64,000 nucleotides of DNA from Actinomadura violacea (GTDB lineage Bacteria > Actinomycetota > Actinomycetes > Streptosporangiales > Streptosporangiaceae): assembly GCF_017573465.1 (NCBI RefSeq), contig NZ_JAGEPF010000009.1, positions 248,001 to 312,000 of the forward strand, in the 5' to 3' direction. The position numbers and the translations under genes are program-made. Shown one piece after another: positions 48,560 to 56,852 of the stretch (position 1 is its first letter; every line of letters starts with the position of its first letter). The notes under the pieces are model-generated. The model did not search any database. It was not told the origin of the DNA and worked only from the letters and a program-made list of their open reading frames with translations.

Positions 48560-50180
48560 CGAGGGCCACCCCGTCCTGGCGGGGGTCGGACGCGCCGAGC
48601 AGCGCGCCGCCCGCGACGGAGATGATCTGCGCGCTGCCGCCCGCGTCCCACGCGTCCTGGACGGCGACGTCGTGCCCGGACGCGCGGAGCGCCTCGATCC
48701 GGGCGGCGCCGAGCCGGGACTCGACGCGCAGCTCGGGCGGCCGTCCGAGGACGTCGGCGTCGCTGCCGGGGTGGACGGTGAAGCGGGGCGCGGCGACGGC
48801 CGTCGCGGGGTCGTGGCCGTGGTCGAGCAGGTGCGAGAGCAGCTGCATGTTCCACTGCACCTGGCCGTCGCCGCCGGGGGTGTTGCCGACGTGCAGGAGG
48901 CGGCCCGCCGAGTCGGTGACGAGCCATGCGTTCAGGGTGTGCAGGGGGCGGCGGCGCGGCCGGACCTCGTTGGGGTGCCCGTCGATGAGGTAGGCGCCGC
49001 GCCCGAGCCGGTTGTTCAGCACGACGCCGGTGCCGGGGACGGTCATCCGGGCGCCGAAGGTGAAGGCGAGCGAGTGGATGAGGCTGACCGCGCGGCCCTC
49101 CTCGTCCACCGCGACCATGGACGTGGTGTCGCCGCCGGCCGGCACCGGCGAGGGCGCGGTGGCGGGCAGCTCGCCGCCGTCGAGGCGGGCGCGGGCGGCG
49201 GCGATCGCACCGTCGGCGAGCAGGCCGCGCCAGTGGTCGCCGTCGGCGCCGCATCCGGCGAACCGGTCGGCGAACGCGAGCCGGGCGGCGGACGCCATCC
49301 GGTGGACGGCCTCGGCCGACAGCCACGGCAGCCCGGACAGCACGCCGTCGCAGAGGCCGGCCTGCTGCGCGACCATCCAGCCGGGCGTCGGCGGCGTCGT
49401 GAGGTGGACGGTGGCGCCCTGGTAGGTGCGGGTCAGCGGGGTCTCGGCGGCGGAGCGTCCGCTCGCCATCCACTCGTAGCCGGAGAACGGGGCGCCGGCG
49501 GCGACGAGCGCGTCCACGCACCGTTCGGCGAGCCCGCCCGCATACAGGTCGTTCGGGTCGGCGGCGAGGCGGCGCAGCGTCGCGGCGAGTTCGCGCTGGT
49601 GGAGCGGCTCGCCGGCGGACGGGACGCGGCCGCCCGGCAGGAACGCCTCCGCGGTGCCGGCGTCGCGGGCGAGGGCGTCGCGGCGCTCGACGATGTCGGC
49701 GCGGGTCTTCAGCGTGCAGGGCAGGCCGTTCTCGGCGGCGTCGATCGCGGGCGCCCACAGTTCGGGGAGGCCGCGGGACGCGGAGTCGGCGTGCAGGGCG
49801 GCGAGCGCGGCGACCGCGCCGGGGGCGGCGACGGCGAGCGCGCCCTCCAGCGGGACGGCGGTGAGGCCGCGGTCGCGGTAGAAGGCGGGTTCGCCGCCGT
49901 CCGGGCCGAAGCCGCTGCCGTTGAACGTGGCGACCGACCCGTCGGGGCGGCGCAGCAGCGCGAACGCGTCGCCGCCGACGCCGCACTGGCCGGGCAGCGC
50001 CAGCCAGGACAGGGCCGCCATGGCGAGCGCCGCGTCCACCGCGTTCCCGCCCTCGGCGAGCACGCGCGCCCCGGCCAGGCTGACCGCGGGGTGGCTGGAG
50101 GCGACCATGGCGCGGGAGGCGGCGGCGGGGCCGCGGCCGGGGTGCCCGAAGCCCGCCGACGTTGCGTTCCGTACTGACAT
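48552..50180 (-). CDS. gamma-glutamyltransferase-family Ntn-hydrolase (cytoplasmic)
   Basis: The 542-residue protein (MSVRNATSAGFGHPG start) is a GGT-fold Ntn-hydrolase. It has VASSHPAVSLAGARVLAEGGNAVDAALA, a predicted self-cleavage Thr352 in GGDTTSMVAVDEEGRAVSLIHS and NTPGGDGQVQWNMQLL. It has no signal peptide, unlike periplasmic GGT. Cytoplasmic GGT-family enzymes include gamma-glutamyl hydrolases and oxamate amidohydrolase. It is the first gene of the leftward operon and is divergent from the second permease. Confidence 0.87.
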   Translation of the reverse strand: MSVRNATSAGFGHPGRGPAAASRAMVASSHPAVSLAGARVLAEGGNAVDAALAMAALSWLALPGQCGVGGDAFALLRRPDGSVATFNGSGFGPDGGEPAFYRDRGLTAVPLEGALAVAAPGAVAALAALHADSASRGLPELWAPAIDAAENGLPCTLKTRADIVERRDALARDAGTAEAFLPGGRVPSAGEPLHQRELAATLRRLAADPNDLYAGGLAERCVDALVAAGAPFSGYEWMASGRSAAETPLTRTYQGATVHLTTPPTPGWMVAQQAGLCDGVLSGLPWLSAEAVHRMASAARLAFADRFAGCGADGDHWRGLLADGAIAAARARLDGGELPATAPSPVPAGGDTTSMVAVDEEGRAVSLIHSLAFTFGARMTVPGTGVVLNNRLGRGAYLIDGHPNEVRPRRRPLHTLNAWLVTDSAGRLLHVGNTPGGDGQVQWNMQLLSHLLDHGHDPATAVAAPRFTVHPGSDADVLGRPPELRVESRLGAARIEALRASGHDVAVQDAWDAGGSAQIISVAGGALLGASDPRQDGVALGV

Positions 50181-50257
50181 GCCGCCCAGTTTCGGCGGGC
50201 CGCGAACCGCCCCGATACGGGCCGAATGCCGAAGATCGTCACCCTTCCTTGGGCACT

Positions 50258-50340
50258 GTGCACACACAGAACGGACACTTCCCAATGCTTGCCAACGAGT
50301 CCGACATCGTGCACAAAATGACTGGCTGTGCCGTGTGCAC
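50258..50340. promoter_or_regulatory. three GTGCAC sites in the divergent promoter region
   Basis: The palindrome GTGCAC occurs at 50258, 50309 and 50335 in the 256-bp space between the GGT-family and permease genes. Spacings are 51 and 26 bp, about five and two and a half helical turns. TGCACAAA also occurs upstream of the first permease gene (about 36855). They may be sites for the island regulator (PucR). Confidence 0.35.
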
Positions 50341-50436
50341 GTTCCTCATTGCTCACCGAGGAGGGATCGACCAGATTCTCTGCAACCGTTGCGCCGATCG
50401 CCTCACAGACGGCGCCGACAGGGAGGTGGCGCGCCC

Positions 50437-52155
50437 GTGGGAGCCGCTCACTGGGTCTATCTGTCCGGAATAGTCCTCATCATCGCCGTCATGATCGCCC
50501 GCAAGAACGTCGTGATACCGGCCATCGCGGCCACGTTCCTGACGGCCTGGACGTTCACCGGAAGCTTCGTCAAGGGACTGGAGTCCATCTTCAATGCCAG
50601 CCTGACCTCGGCCTCCGAGCTGTTCAACATCTTCCTCATCATCGCGCTGGTCACCGCGCTGCTCGGCGCGCTGCGCGCGCTCGGCGCCGACCGCCGCATG
50701 GTCGAGCCGTTCCGCCTGGTCATGCGGTCGGGGCACTCCGCGTTCTGGGTGCTGGCGTTCGTCACCTACGCGATCAGCCTGTTCTTCTGGCCGACGCCGG
50801 CGGTGCCGCTGATGGGCGCGATCCTGCTGCCCGCGGCGATCGCCGCCGGGCTGCCGCCGATCGCCGCCGCGCTCGCCATCGCCGTCGCGGGTCAGGGCAT
50901 GGCGCTGTCCAGCGACTACGTCATCCAGGTCGCGCCCGGCCTGTCGGCCAAGGCCGCCAACGTCCGCACCGACGCCGTCGCCGACAAGGCGATGGTCCTG
51001 TCGCTGATCACCGGCGGCGTCGCGCTGTTCCTCGGCTACCTGATGACCCGCTCGCAGTACCGCAAGCCGGACGCGCTGCTCCTCGAACGCTGGGAGGCGG
51101 GCGAGACGGAGACCGCCGCGCCCGCGGCGCGCCGCTCGCTCATCCCCGGCCTGCCGCTGCGCCGCATCCTGCAGCCCGCGCCCGCAGCAACCACCGCCGA
51201 GGGCGAGAGTTCCGTCGCCGTCCTCGCCCCCGGCTCGGGGCCCGGGGCGGGCTCCGGTGCCGGTTCGGTCACCGTCCCGGCGCCGCGCAACGGCGACGGC
51301 CCGTCCGGCGGGCCACCGTCCGATGGAACGTCATCCGGCGGAACGTCTTCCGGCGGATCGGGGCGGTCCGGCGGTGAGCCGGGCGACGCGATGGCCGCCG
51401 CCGCGCTCAAGTCCTTGAACGGCGGCGACCGGCCGGGCGACGACTGCCCGAAGCGGTCCAAGGCGTTCGCGGCGATCATCCCGCTCGCGCTCGTCGGGCT
51501 CGTCGGCTACATGCTGCTCGGCAAGTTCACCGACGCGGTCCCCGAGGTCGTCGGCGGCGACGCCGCCGCGCTGGTCGGCGGCGTCACCGTCGCGCTGCTG
51601 CTCGCCGCCGCCCTCGCCCGCGACGCCGGCGGCGCCCTGCAGGCGTGCGCCGACCACATCGTCGACGGCCTGGTCTTCGCCGTCCGCGCGATGGGCGTCG
51701 TCATCCCGATCGCCGGGTTCTTCTTCATCGGCAACGCCGACTTCGCCGGCAAGATCATGAGCCTCGGCGACGGCGCGAAGGCGCCCGGGTTCCTGTTCGA
51801 GTCCGTCACGCACCTCGAAGGCGCCATCCCCGACAGCCGCTACGTCGTGGGCTTCGGCGTCCTGCTCATCGGCATGATCACCGGGCTGGACGGGTCGGGC
51901 TTCGCGGGGCTGCCGCTCACCGGCTCCCTCGCCGGCACGCTCGGCCCGACGTCCGGCGTCGACCCGGCGCTGCTCGCCGCGATCGGCCAGATGGGCTGCG
52001 TGTGGTCCGGCGGCGGCGTGCTGATCGCCTGGTCGTCGCTGCTCGCGGTCGCCGGGTTCGCCCGGGTGCCGGTCATGGACCTCGTCCGGCGCTCGTTCGT
52101 GCCGGTGGTGGCGGGACTCGCGGTCGCCACCGTCGCCGGCCTGATCATCTACTGA
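50437..52155 (+). CDS. GntP/TRAP-like multi-spanning permease, island copy 2
   Basis: A GTG behind GGGAGG gives a 572-residue protein starting VGAAHWVYLSGIVLIIAVMIARKNVVI. It shares all main motifs with the permease at 36988: NIFLIIALVTALLGALRALGAD, FFWPTPAVPLMGAILLPAAI, GQGMALSSDYVIQVAPGLSAKA, RAMGVVIPIAGFFFIGNADF and GLDGSGFAGLPLTGSLAGTL. The central loop (about 230-330) is a long Gly/Ser/Pro low-complexity insert absent from copy 1. It is divergent from the GGT-family gene and likely co-regulated. Confidence 0.75.
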   Translation: MGAAHWVYLSGIVLIIAVMIARKNVVIPAIAATFLTAWTFTGSFVKGLESIFNASLTSASELFNIFLIIALVTALLGALRALGADRRMVEPFRLVMRSGHSAFWVLAFVTYAISLFFWPTPAVPLMGAILLPAAIAAGLPPIAAALAIAVAGQGMALSSDYVIQVAPGLSAKAANVRTDAVADKAMVLSLITGGVALFLGYLMTRSQYRKPDALLLERWEAGETETAAPAARRSLIPGLPLRRILQPAPAATTAEGESSVAVLAPGSGPGAGSGAGSVTVPAPRNGDGPSGGPPSDGTSSGGTSSGGSGRSGGEPGDAMAAAALKSLNGGDRPGDDCPKRSKAFAAIIPLALVGLVGYMLLGKFTDAVPEVVGGDAAALVGGVTVALLLAAALARDAGGALQACADHIVDGLVFAVRAMGVVIPIAGFFFIGNADFAGKIMSLGDGAKAPGFLFESVTHLEGAIPDSRYVVGFGVLLIGMITGLDGSGFAGLPLTGSLAGTLGPTSGVDPALLAAIGQMGCVWSGGGVLIAWSSLLAVAGFARVPVMDLVRRSFVPVVAGLAVATVAGLIIY

Positions 52156-52215
52156 CGCGCCCGCCCGCGCCCCGTCAGCCCGCGCGACGTCCCATCCCCC
52201 ACGCGAAGGAGCAAG

Positions 52216-52959
52216 GTGACCACCTCGTCCGACCTGTCCACGGCCGCCGCGCCCGGCACCCCCGGCGCGGCGGCCCCCGGCCGGCCCGCCCTCTCCCCCG
52301 TCCGGCTGCGCGCCGTGCTGCTGGTGCTGCTGACGTTCGGCGCCGGCGCGACCGACATCGTCGGCTTCCTCGGCATGGAGAAGGTCTTCACCGCCAACAT
52401 GACCGGCAACATCGTGCTGTTCGGCCTCGCGGCGGGCGAGGCGCACGGCATCGACCTGGCCCGCTGCGGGATCGCCACGCTGGCGTTCGCGCTCGGGCTG
52501 CTCGCCGGGTTCCGCGTCGCCGGGCGCACCGACCCCGGGCACGTCTGGCCGTCCCGCGTCACCGCCGTCCTGGTGATCGTGCTCGCCCTGCAGACGGTGT
52601 TCTTCGCGGGGTGGGCGCTCGCCGGCGCCGAACCGCACGGCACCGGGCTGCTCCTGCTGATCGCGCTGTCGTCCACCGCGATGGGCGCGCAGACGGCGGC
52701 GGCGCGCAGCATGGCCGCCGACGGCATCACCACCACGTTCGTCACCGGCACGCTCACCTCGATCATGGGCGGGCTCACCGCCGGGAACACCGCGGCGGCC
52801 GGGCTGCGGACCTCGGTGATCCTCGCGCTCGCCGCGGGCGCCGCCGTCGCCGGGGCGCTGATGGCGCACGCGCCCGTGGCCGCGGCGGCGCTCAGCCCCG
52901 CCGTCCTGCTGGTCGTGGTGCTGGCGGCCCGCCGCCTGCACCCCGCCCGCACCCCCTGA
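52216..52959 (+). CDS. DUF1275 (YoaK-like) membrane protein
   Basis: A GTG behind GAAGGAGCAAG gives a 247-residue protein with about six hydrophobic spans. The DUF1275 signature is TDIVGFLGMEKVFTANMTGNIVLFGLAAG, and MGAQTAAARSMAADGITTTFVTGTLTSIMGGL (given in part) is the repeat-related second half. The function of the family is unknown. It lies 60 bp after the second permease and may be co-transcribed. Confidence 0.88.
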   Translation: MTTSSDLSTAAAPGTPGAAAPGRPALSPVRLRAVLLVLLTFGAGATDIVGFLGMEKVFTANMTGNIVLFGLAAGEAHGIDLARCGIATLAFALGLLAGFRVAGRTDPGHVWPSRVTAVLVIVLALQTVFFAGWALAGAEPHGTGLLLLIALSSTAMGAQTAAARSMAADGITTTFVTGTLTSIMGGLTAGNTAAAGLRTSVILALAAGAAVAGALMAHAPVAAAALSPAVLLVVVLAARRLHPARTP

Positions 52960-52971
52960 CGGGCCGGCGGT

Positions 52972-53280
52972 TCAGGAAAGCCCGGACCAGCGCGCCCGGG
53001 CCATGTCGACGCGGCGGCCGTCCGGGCGCAGCGGGGTGCCCTCGGCGCGGTAGTGCTCGTGCGCCTCGACCTCGTTGCAGCTCGGCGGCCGGCCGTCCGC
53101 GCGGATCACCCGCCACCACGGCACGCCGCCGCCGAACAGCGACATCACCCGTCCGACCTGCCGCGGCCCGCCCCGCCCCACCATCTCGGCGATGTCGCCG
53201 TAGGCGAGGACGCGGCCCGGCGGGATCCGGTCCACCGTGTCCAGGACCGCCTCGGCGTACTCGTCAGGTTCCGACCACAT
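52972..53280 (-). CDS. alkyltransferase-like protein (ATL)
   Basis: The 102-residue protein resembles the C-terminal domain of O6-methylguanine-DNA methyltransferase: VLDTVDRIPPGRVLAYGDIAEMVGRGGPRQVGRVMS. The active-site PCHR is replaced by PWWR (GVPWWRVIRADG). ATL proteins with Trp in place of the acceptor Cys bind O6-alkylguanine lesions without repairing them and hand them to nucleotide-excision repair. Its first 136 bp overlap the 3' end of the mycosin-like gene in another frame. Confidence 0.88.
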   Translation of the reverse strand: MWSEPDEYAEAVLDTVDRIPPGRVLAYGDIAEMVGRGGPRQVGRVMSLFGGGVPWWRVIRADGRPPSCNEVEAHEHYRAEGTPLRPDGRRVDMARARWSGLS

Positions 53281-54470
53281 GCCACGATTCTCCAGGCCGC
53301 GCCGCGATACCGCCACCCGGCGCCCGCCAGCCCGGCCAGGCACAGCAGGCACACGGCGACGCAGGTCAGCACCACCGCGCCGGACCGGTGGACGACCTGG
53401 ACGGGCCGGACGTCCCCCGCCGCGAACCGGCGTCCCGGGGCCAGGCCCGCGCCGGCCGTCCGGGCGCCCGCGAGCGCGTCGGACGCGGTCAGCGCGGCGA
53501 GCGCGTCGACCCGGCCGAAGCCGACGCCGAGGTCGTAGCCGCGGGCCGGGCGGTGCCGGGTGCTCGCCGCGAGCGCCTGCGCGACCAGCGCCGGGGCGAG
53601 CCCGGGATGCCGCGACCGGACCAGCGCCGCGACGCCCGACACGAACGCCGTCGCGGGGCTGGTGCCGTCGCCGATCCAGTACCGGTCGCCGGGGCCCGCG
53701 CCGATGATCTGCACGCCGGGCGCCGACACGACGACGGCGGAGTTGCGGTTCGAGAAGCCCGCGTGGCGGCCCTGGGCGTCGACGGCCGCGACGGAGATGA
53801 CGCCGGGGAACGACGCCGGGTAGGTGTAGCGGGCGTGGCCGCCGCGCCGGGCCGTCCGGCCGGCGCCGCCGTTGCCGGCCGCCGCGACCACCACGACGTT
53901 CCGGGAGATCGCGTAGGCGACCGCGGCCCGCTCGCGCTCGGTCGGGTACGAGCGGCCGAGCGACAGGTTGATCACGTCGGCGCCGTGGCCGACGGCGTAC
54001 CGGATCCCGTCGGCGATCGTGCCGGCGTAGCGGCGGTTCCCGGTGAACGCCGCGAAGCCCGGTTCGTCGCGCTCCAGGATCACCCGCAGGGACAGCAGCC
54101 GGGCCTGCGGCGCGACGCCGACCACGCCGAGGGCGCCGCCGGGGCCGTGCCCGTGACCGGCGATGATGGACGCCATGTTGGTGCCGTGCAGCCGTTTCGG
54201 CGGGACGCCGCGCGGCGACGCGCCCGCGGTGTAGTCGGGTCCGGTGGTGACGGAGCCGGCGAGGTCGGCCTGCCCGGCGTCCACGCCCGAGTCCAGCACG
54301 GCCACGGTCGTGCCCGCGCCGCGCGCAAGGGCCCACGCTTGCGGGACGTCCAGCGACTCCAGCACCCGCGTCACCGCGTCGCGGACCTGGTCGGCGCGGG
54401 CGGCGCCGGGGACGAGCGGCGGGACGGCCAGCGCCGCCGCGGCCAGCGCCGCGCCGAGCCGTCTCAGCAC
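53145..54470 (-). CDS. mycosin-like S8 subtilase, copy 1
   Basis: A GTG within GTGCTGA (overlapping the upstream stop) starts a 441-residue protein. A signal-like segment (LGAALAAAALAVPPLVPGAARA) precedes the subtilase domain with Asp in VAVLDSGVD, His in HGTNMASIIAGHGHG and Ser in GDGTSPATAFVSGVAALV. A C-terminal membrane anchor (AVVLTCVAVCLLCLAGLAGAGW) follows. The tail of about 50 residues beyond the anchor is Arg/Trp/Ser-rich and overlaps the ATL gene, so a lost original stop is likely. The active domain should face outside. Confidence 0.85.
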   Translation of the reverse strand: MLRRLGAALAAAALAVPPLVPGAARADQVRDAVTRVLESLDVPQAWALARGAGTTVAVLDSGVDAGQADLAGSVTTGPDYTAGASPRGVPPKRLHGTNMASIIAGHGHGPGGALGVVGVAPQARLLSLRVILERDEPGFAAFTGNRRYAGTIADGIRYAVGHGADVINLSLGRSYPTERERAAVAYAISRNVVVVAAAGNGGAGRTARRGGHARYTYPASFPGVISVAAVDAQGRHAGFSNRNSAVVVSAPGVQIIGAGPGDRYWIGDGTSPATAFVSGVAALVRSRHPGLAPALVAQALAASTRHRPARGYDLGVGFGRVDALAALTASDALAGARTAGAGLAPGRRFAAGDVRPVQVVHRSGAVVLTCVAVCLLCLAGLAGAGWRYRGAAWRIVACGRNLTSTPRRSWTRWTGSRRAASSPTATSPRWWGGAGRGRSDG

Positions 54471-55231
54471 GACCACTCCCGGGTGCCGCAGCGGATCCGG
54501 GCGGGCGCGGTGAGCGGGCGCAGCACCCCGTCGACGAGCTGCGGCGCGAGTTCGGCGAGGTCGGGGAGCTGCCGCGCGGCGCGCAGCGTCGGCCGCCCGT
54601 CGGCGTACCCGGCGGTCGCGGCGACGACGTACGGGCCGCGCTGCGCGGCGGCGGACGCCTGCCGGGCCGCGTCGGCGAACCGCGCCGCGACCGTCCCGGG
54701 GAACGGCAGCGCCCGCAGGCCGGGCGACGGCGCGTCCGGCGGGAACCAGGCGAGGACGGCGTGCGCGGACGCGGCGTCCCGGAACGCGATCACGCCGACG
54801 GTGACGGCGAGGCCCTGCGCCTGGTCGAGGTAGGTGGCGCGGAGCGCCGCGCGGCAGCCGCGCGAGGTCAGGGTCCCGGACAGCCGGGCGTCGACGGCGG
54901 TGCCGCAGCGGGTGTCGGTGCCGATCCCGACGCGCCGCGCCGCCTCCGCCGAGCCCTCGTCGAGGCTGTAGCGGAGTGCGGCGGGGAAGATCTTCCCGGC
55001 GGGCCAGGACCGGTACCGGAGCCCGATCTCGGCGGTGACGGCGGCGGACCGCTCGGCGCCGGTCGGCCCGCGCGTCGTCTCGGCGGCCAGCCGGGCGCCC
55101 GCGACGGCGAGGACGGCCGCGCATCCGGCGGCCAGCAGCGGCGCGGCGGCGCGCGGCGGCCGCCGGCCGGACGGCGCGTCCGGGGCCTCGTCCGGTCCGG
55201 TGTCCGGGGGTGTGATCTCCGCGCGCGCCAC
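54464..55231 (-). CDS. membrane-anchored Cys-rich partner of mycosin, copy 1
   Basis: A GTG start gives a 255-residue protein. It has a Pro/Arg-rich N-terminus, one membrane segment (APLLAAGCAAVLAVAGARLA) and an outer domain sharing four Cys with the protein at 56846: TRCGTAVDARL, SRGCRAALRATY and the C-terminal CGTREWSC. Other shared stretches are YRSWPAGKIFPAALRYS, GLAVTVGVIAF and LPFPGTVAARFADAARQ. It resembles no family I can name. The stop codon overlaps the mycosin start. Confidence 0.75.
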   Translation of the reverse strand: MARAEITPPDTGPDEAPDAPSGRRPPRAAAPLLAAGCAAVLAVAGARLAAETTRGPTGAERSAAVTAEIGLRYRSWPAGKIFPAALRYSLDEGSAEAARRVGIGTDTRCGTAVDARLSGTLTSRGCRAALRATYLDQAQGLAVTVGVIAFRDAASAHAVLAWFPPDAPSPGLRALPFPGTVAARFADAARQASAAAQRGPYVVAATAGYADGRPTLRAARQLPDLAELAPQLVDGVLRPLTAPARIRCGTREWSC

Positions 55232-55280
55232 GTGCGGAGCGTAACCGACGGGCCCCCGGCGGCGCCGGGTGACCGGCCGG

Positions 55281-56852
55281 TCAGGCGGGTGGTCCGCCGG
55301 GCGGTTCGTCCGGCGCGCCGAACGACGGCCGCGCGCCCGGCGCGGGCGGTACGGATCTCGCCGTGCCCGGCGGCCGGGTCCCCGCCGGGTCCGGCGGGGC
55401 GAAGGCGGGCGGTGCGCCGCCCGGCTGCCGGGGCGTGTCGCCCGAGGTCACGGGTGGTGCGGGCGCCGGCGGACGGGGCGCGGGCGCGCCGAACCCGCCG
55501 CCGCCGGGCCCGGGACGGGCCTGCGGCGGCCCGAACCCGCCGCCCGGCGGGCCCGGCGGGCTCCCGGGACCGGGAGGCGCCATGCCCGCGGGCACGGCGC
55601 GCGGGTGGCGGCGGTGGAACGCGAGCGCGATGACGGCCGCGCCGACAACGCCGCCGACGCCGATCAGGGTGACGGCGATGACGGTGGGCGTCACCCAGAC
55701 CGGCCGGTGGACGATCGTGACCGGCCCCGGGTCGCGGTCGCCGAAGCGCTTGCCGCCCGGCCGGCCGGCGGACGCGGTGGAGGCGCCCTTGGCGAGCGTG
55801 TCGGCGGCGTTGAGGGCGCGTTCGGCGTTGACCTCGCCGAAGCCCACGTCGGGGCCGTAGCCGTTCTTCGGGCCGAAGCGGGTGCTCTCGATGAGGGCCT
55901 GGGAGACCAGCGCGGGCGCCATGTTGGGGTGCCGCGCGCGGATCAGCGCGGCGATGCCGGAGACCAGCGCGCTGGCGTCGCTCGTCCCGTCGGAGACGTA
56001 GTAGGAGTCGCCGGGCCCGGCGACGGGCAGTCCCGCGCCGGGGGCGGACAGCACGACCGACAGGTTCCGGTTGGAGAACGGCGCCCGCTCGTGCGACGGC
56101 TGCGTCGCGGCGACGGCGATGACGCCCGGGTAGGACGCCGGGTAGGAGTACGGCGAGAAGCCGTCGCCGTCGACGAGGCCGCTGTCGTCGCCGTTGTTGC
56201 CGACCGCCGACACCACGACGACGCCCTTGCCGATCGCGTACCCGATGGCGTCGCGCTCCGCGGGGATCTCGGTGTCCCGGCCGGGGACGCTGATCTTGCC
56301 GAGGGACAGGTTGATGATGTCGGCGCCGTGGTCGGCGGCGTACCGGATGCCCTTCGCGACGGCGTCCTCGGCCTCCCGCGAGCTGCGGTAGCGCGCGTAG
56401 CTCGGGTCCTCCTTCTCGCCGATGACGCGGATCGCGAGGACGCGCGACTCCGGGGCGATCCCGATGATCCCGGCGCGGCCGCCGGGCCCGTGGCCGTGCC
56501 CGGCGATCAGCGACGTCATGTTGGTGCCGTGCAGGTGGGCGGGCTTGCTGCCGCCGTCGATGGCGGCGAGCATGTTCGGCCCGACGGTGACGGACCCGGC
56601 GATGTCCTTCTGGTTGGGGTCGACGCCGGAGTCGACGACGGCGACGGTGACGTTGCCGCCCTTGGTGACCTTCCAGGCGGCGTCCATGCCGAGCTCGTCC
56701 AGGACGCCGCGCTGCCGGTCCCTGATCTCGTCGGCGTGCGCGGGCGGCGCGAGGAGCGGGAGCCACGCGCCGGCGAGCGCCGCCGCCAGCACGGCGGCCG
56801 CGCCGCGCCGGCGGGCGGGGCGGGCGCGGCGCGTCCGCGCCCGCGTCAGCAC
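55281..56852 (-). CDS. mycosin-like S8 subtilase, copy 2
   Basis: A GTG within GTGCTGA starts a 523-residue protein. A signal-like stretch (AAAVLAAALAGAWLPLLAPPAHA) precedes the subtilase domain: Asp in VAVVDSGVD, His in HGTNMTSLIAGHGHG and Ser in SDGTSDASALVSGIAALI. A membrane anchor (TPTVIAVTLIGVGGVVGAAVIALAF) and a roughly 110-residue Pro/Gly-rich cytoplasmic tail follow. Mycosins usually serve type VII secretion, but no ESX core gene is present in the window. Confidence 0.88.
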   Translation of the reverse strand: MLTRARTRRARPARRRGAAAVLAAALAGAWLPLLAPPAHADEIRDRQRGVLDELGMDAAWKVTKGGNVTVAVVDSGVDPNQKDIAGSVTVGPNMLAAIDGGSKPAHLHGTNMTSLIAGHGHGPGGRAGIIGIAPESRVLAIRVIGEKEDPSYARYRSSREAEDAVAKGIRYAADHGADIINLSLGKISVPGRDTEIPAERDAIGYAIGKGVVVVSAVGNNGDDSGLVDGDGFSPYSYPASYPGVIAVAATQPSHERAPFSNRNLSVVLSAPGAGLPVAGPGDSYYVSDGTSDASALVSGIAALIRARHPNMAPALVSQALIESTRFGPKNGYGPDVGFGEVNAERALNAADTLAKGASTASAGRPGGKRFGDRDPGPVTIVHRPVWVTPTVIAVTLIGVGGVVGAAVIALAFHRRHPRAVPAGMAPPGPGSPPGPPGGGFGPPQARPGPGGGGFGAPAPRPPAPAPPVTSGDTPRQPGGAPPAFAPPDPAGTRPPGTARSVPPAPGARPSFGAPDEPPGGPPA

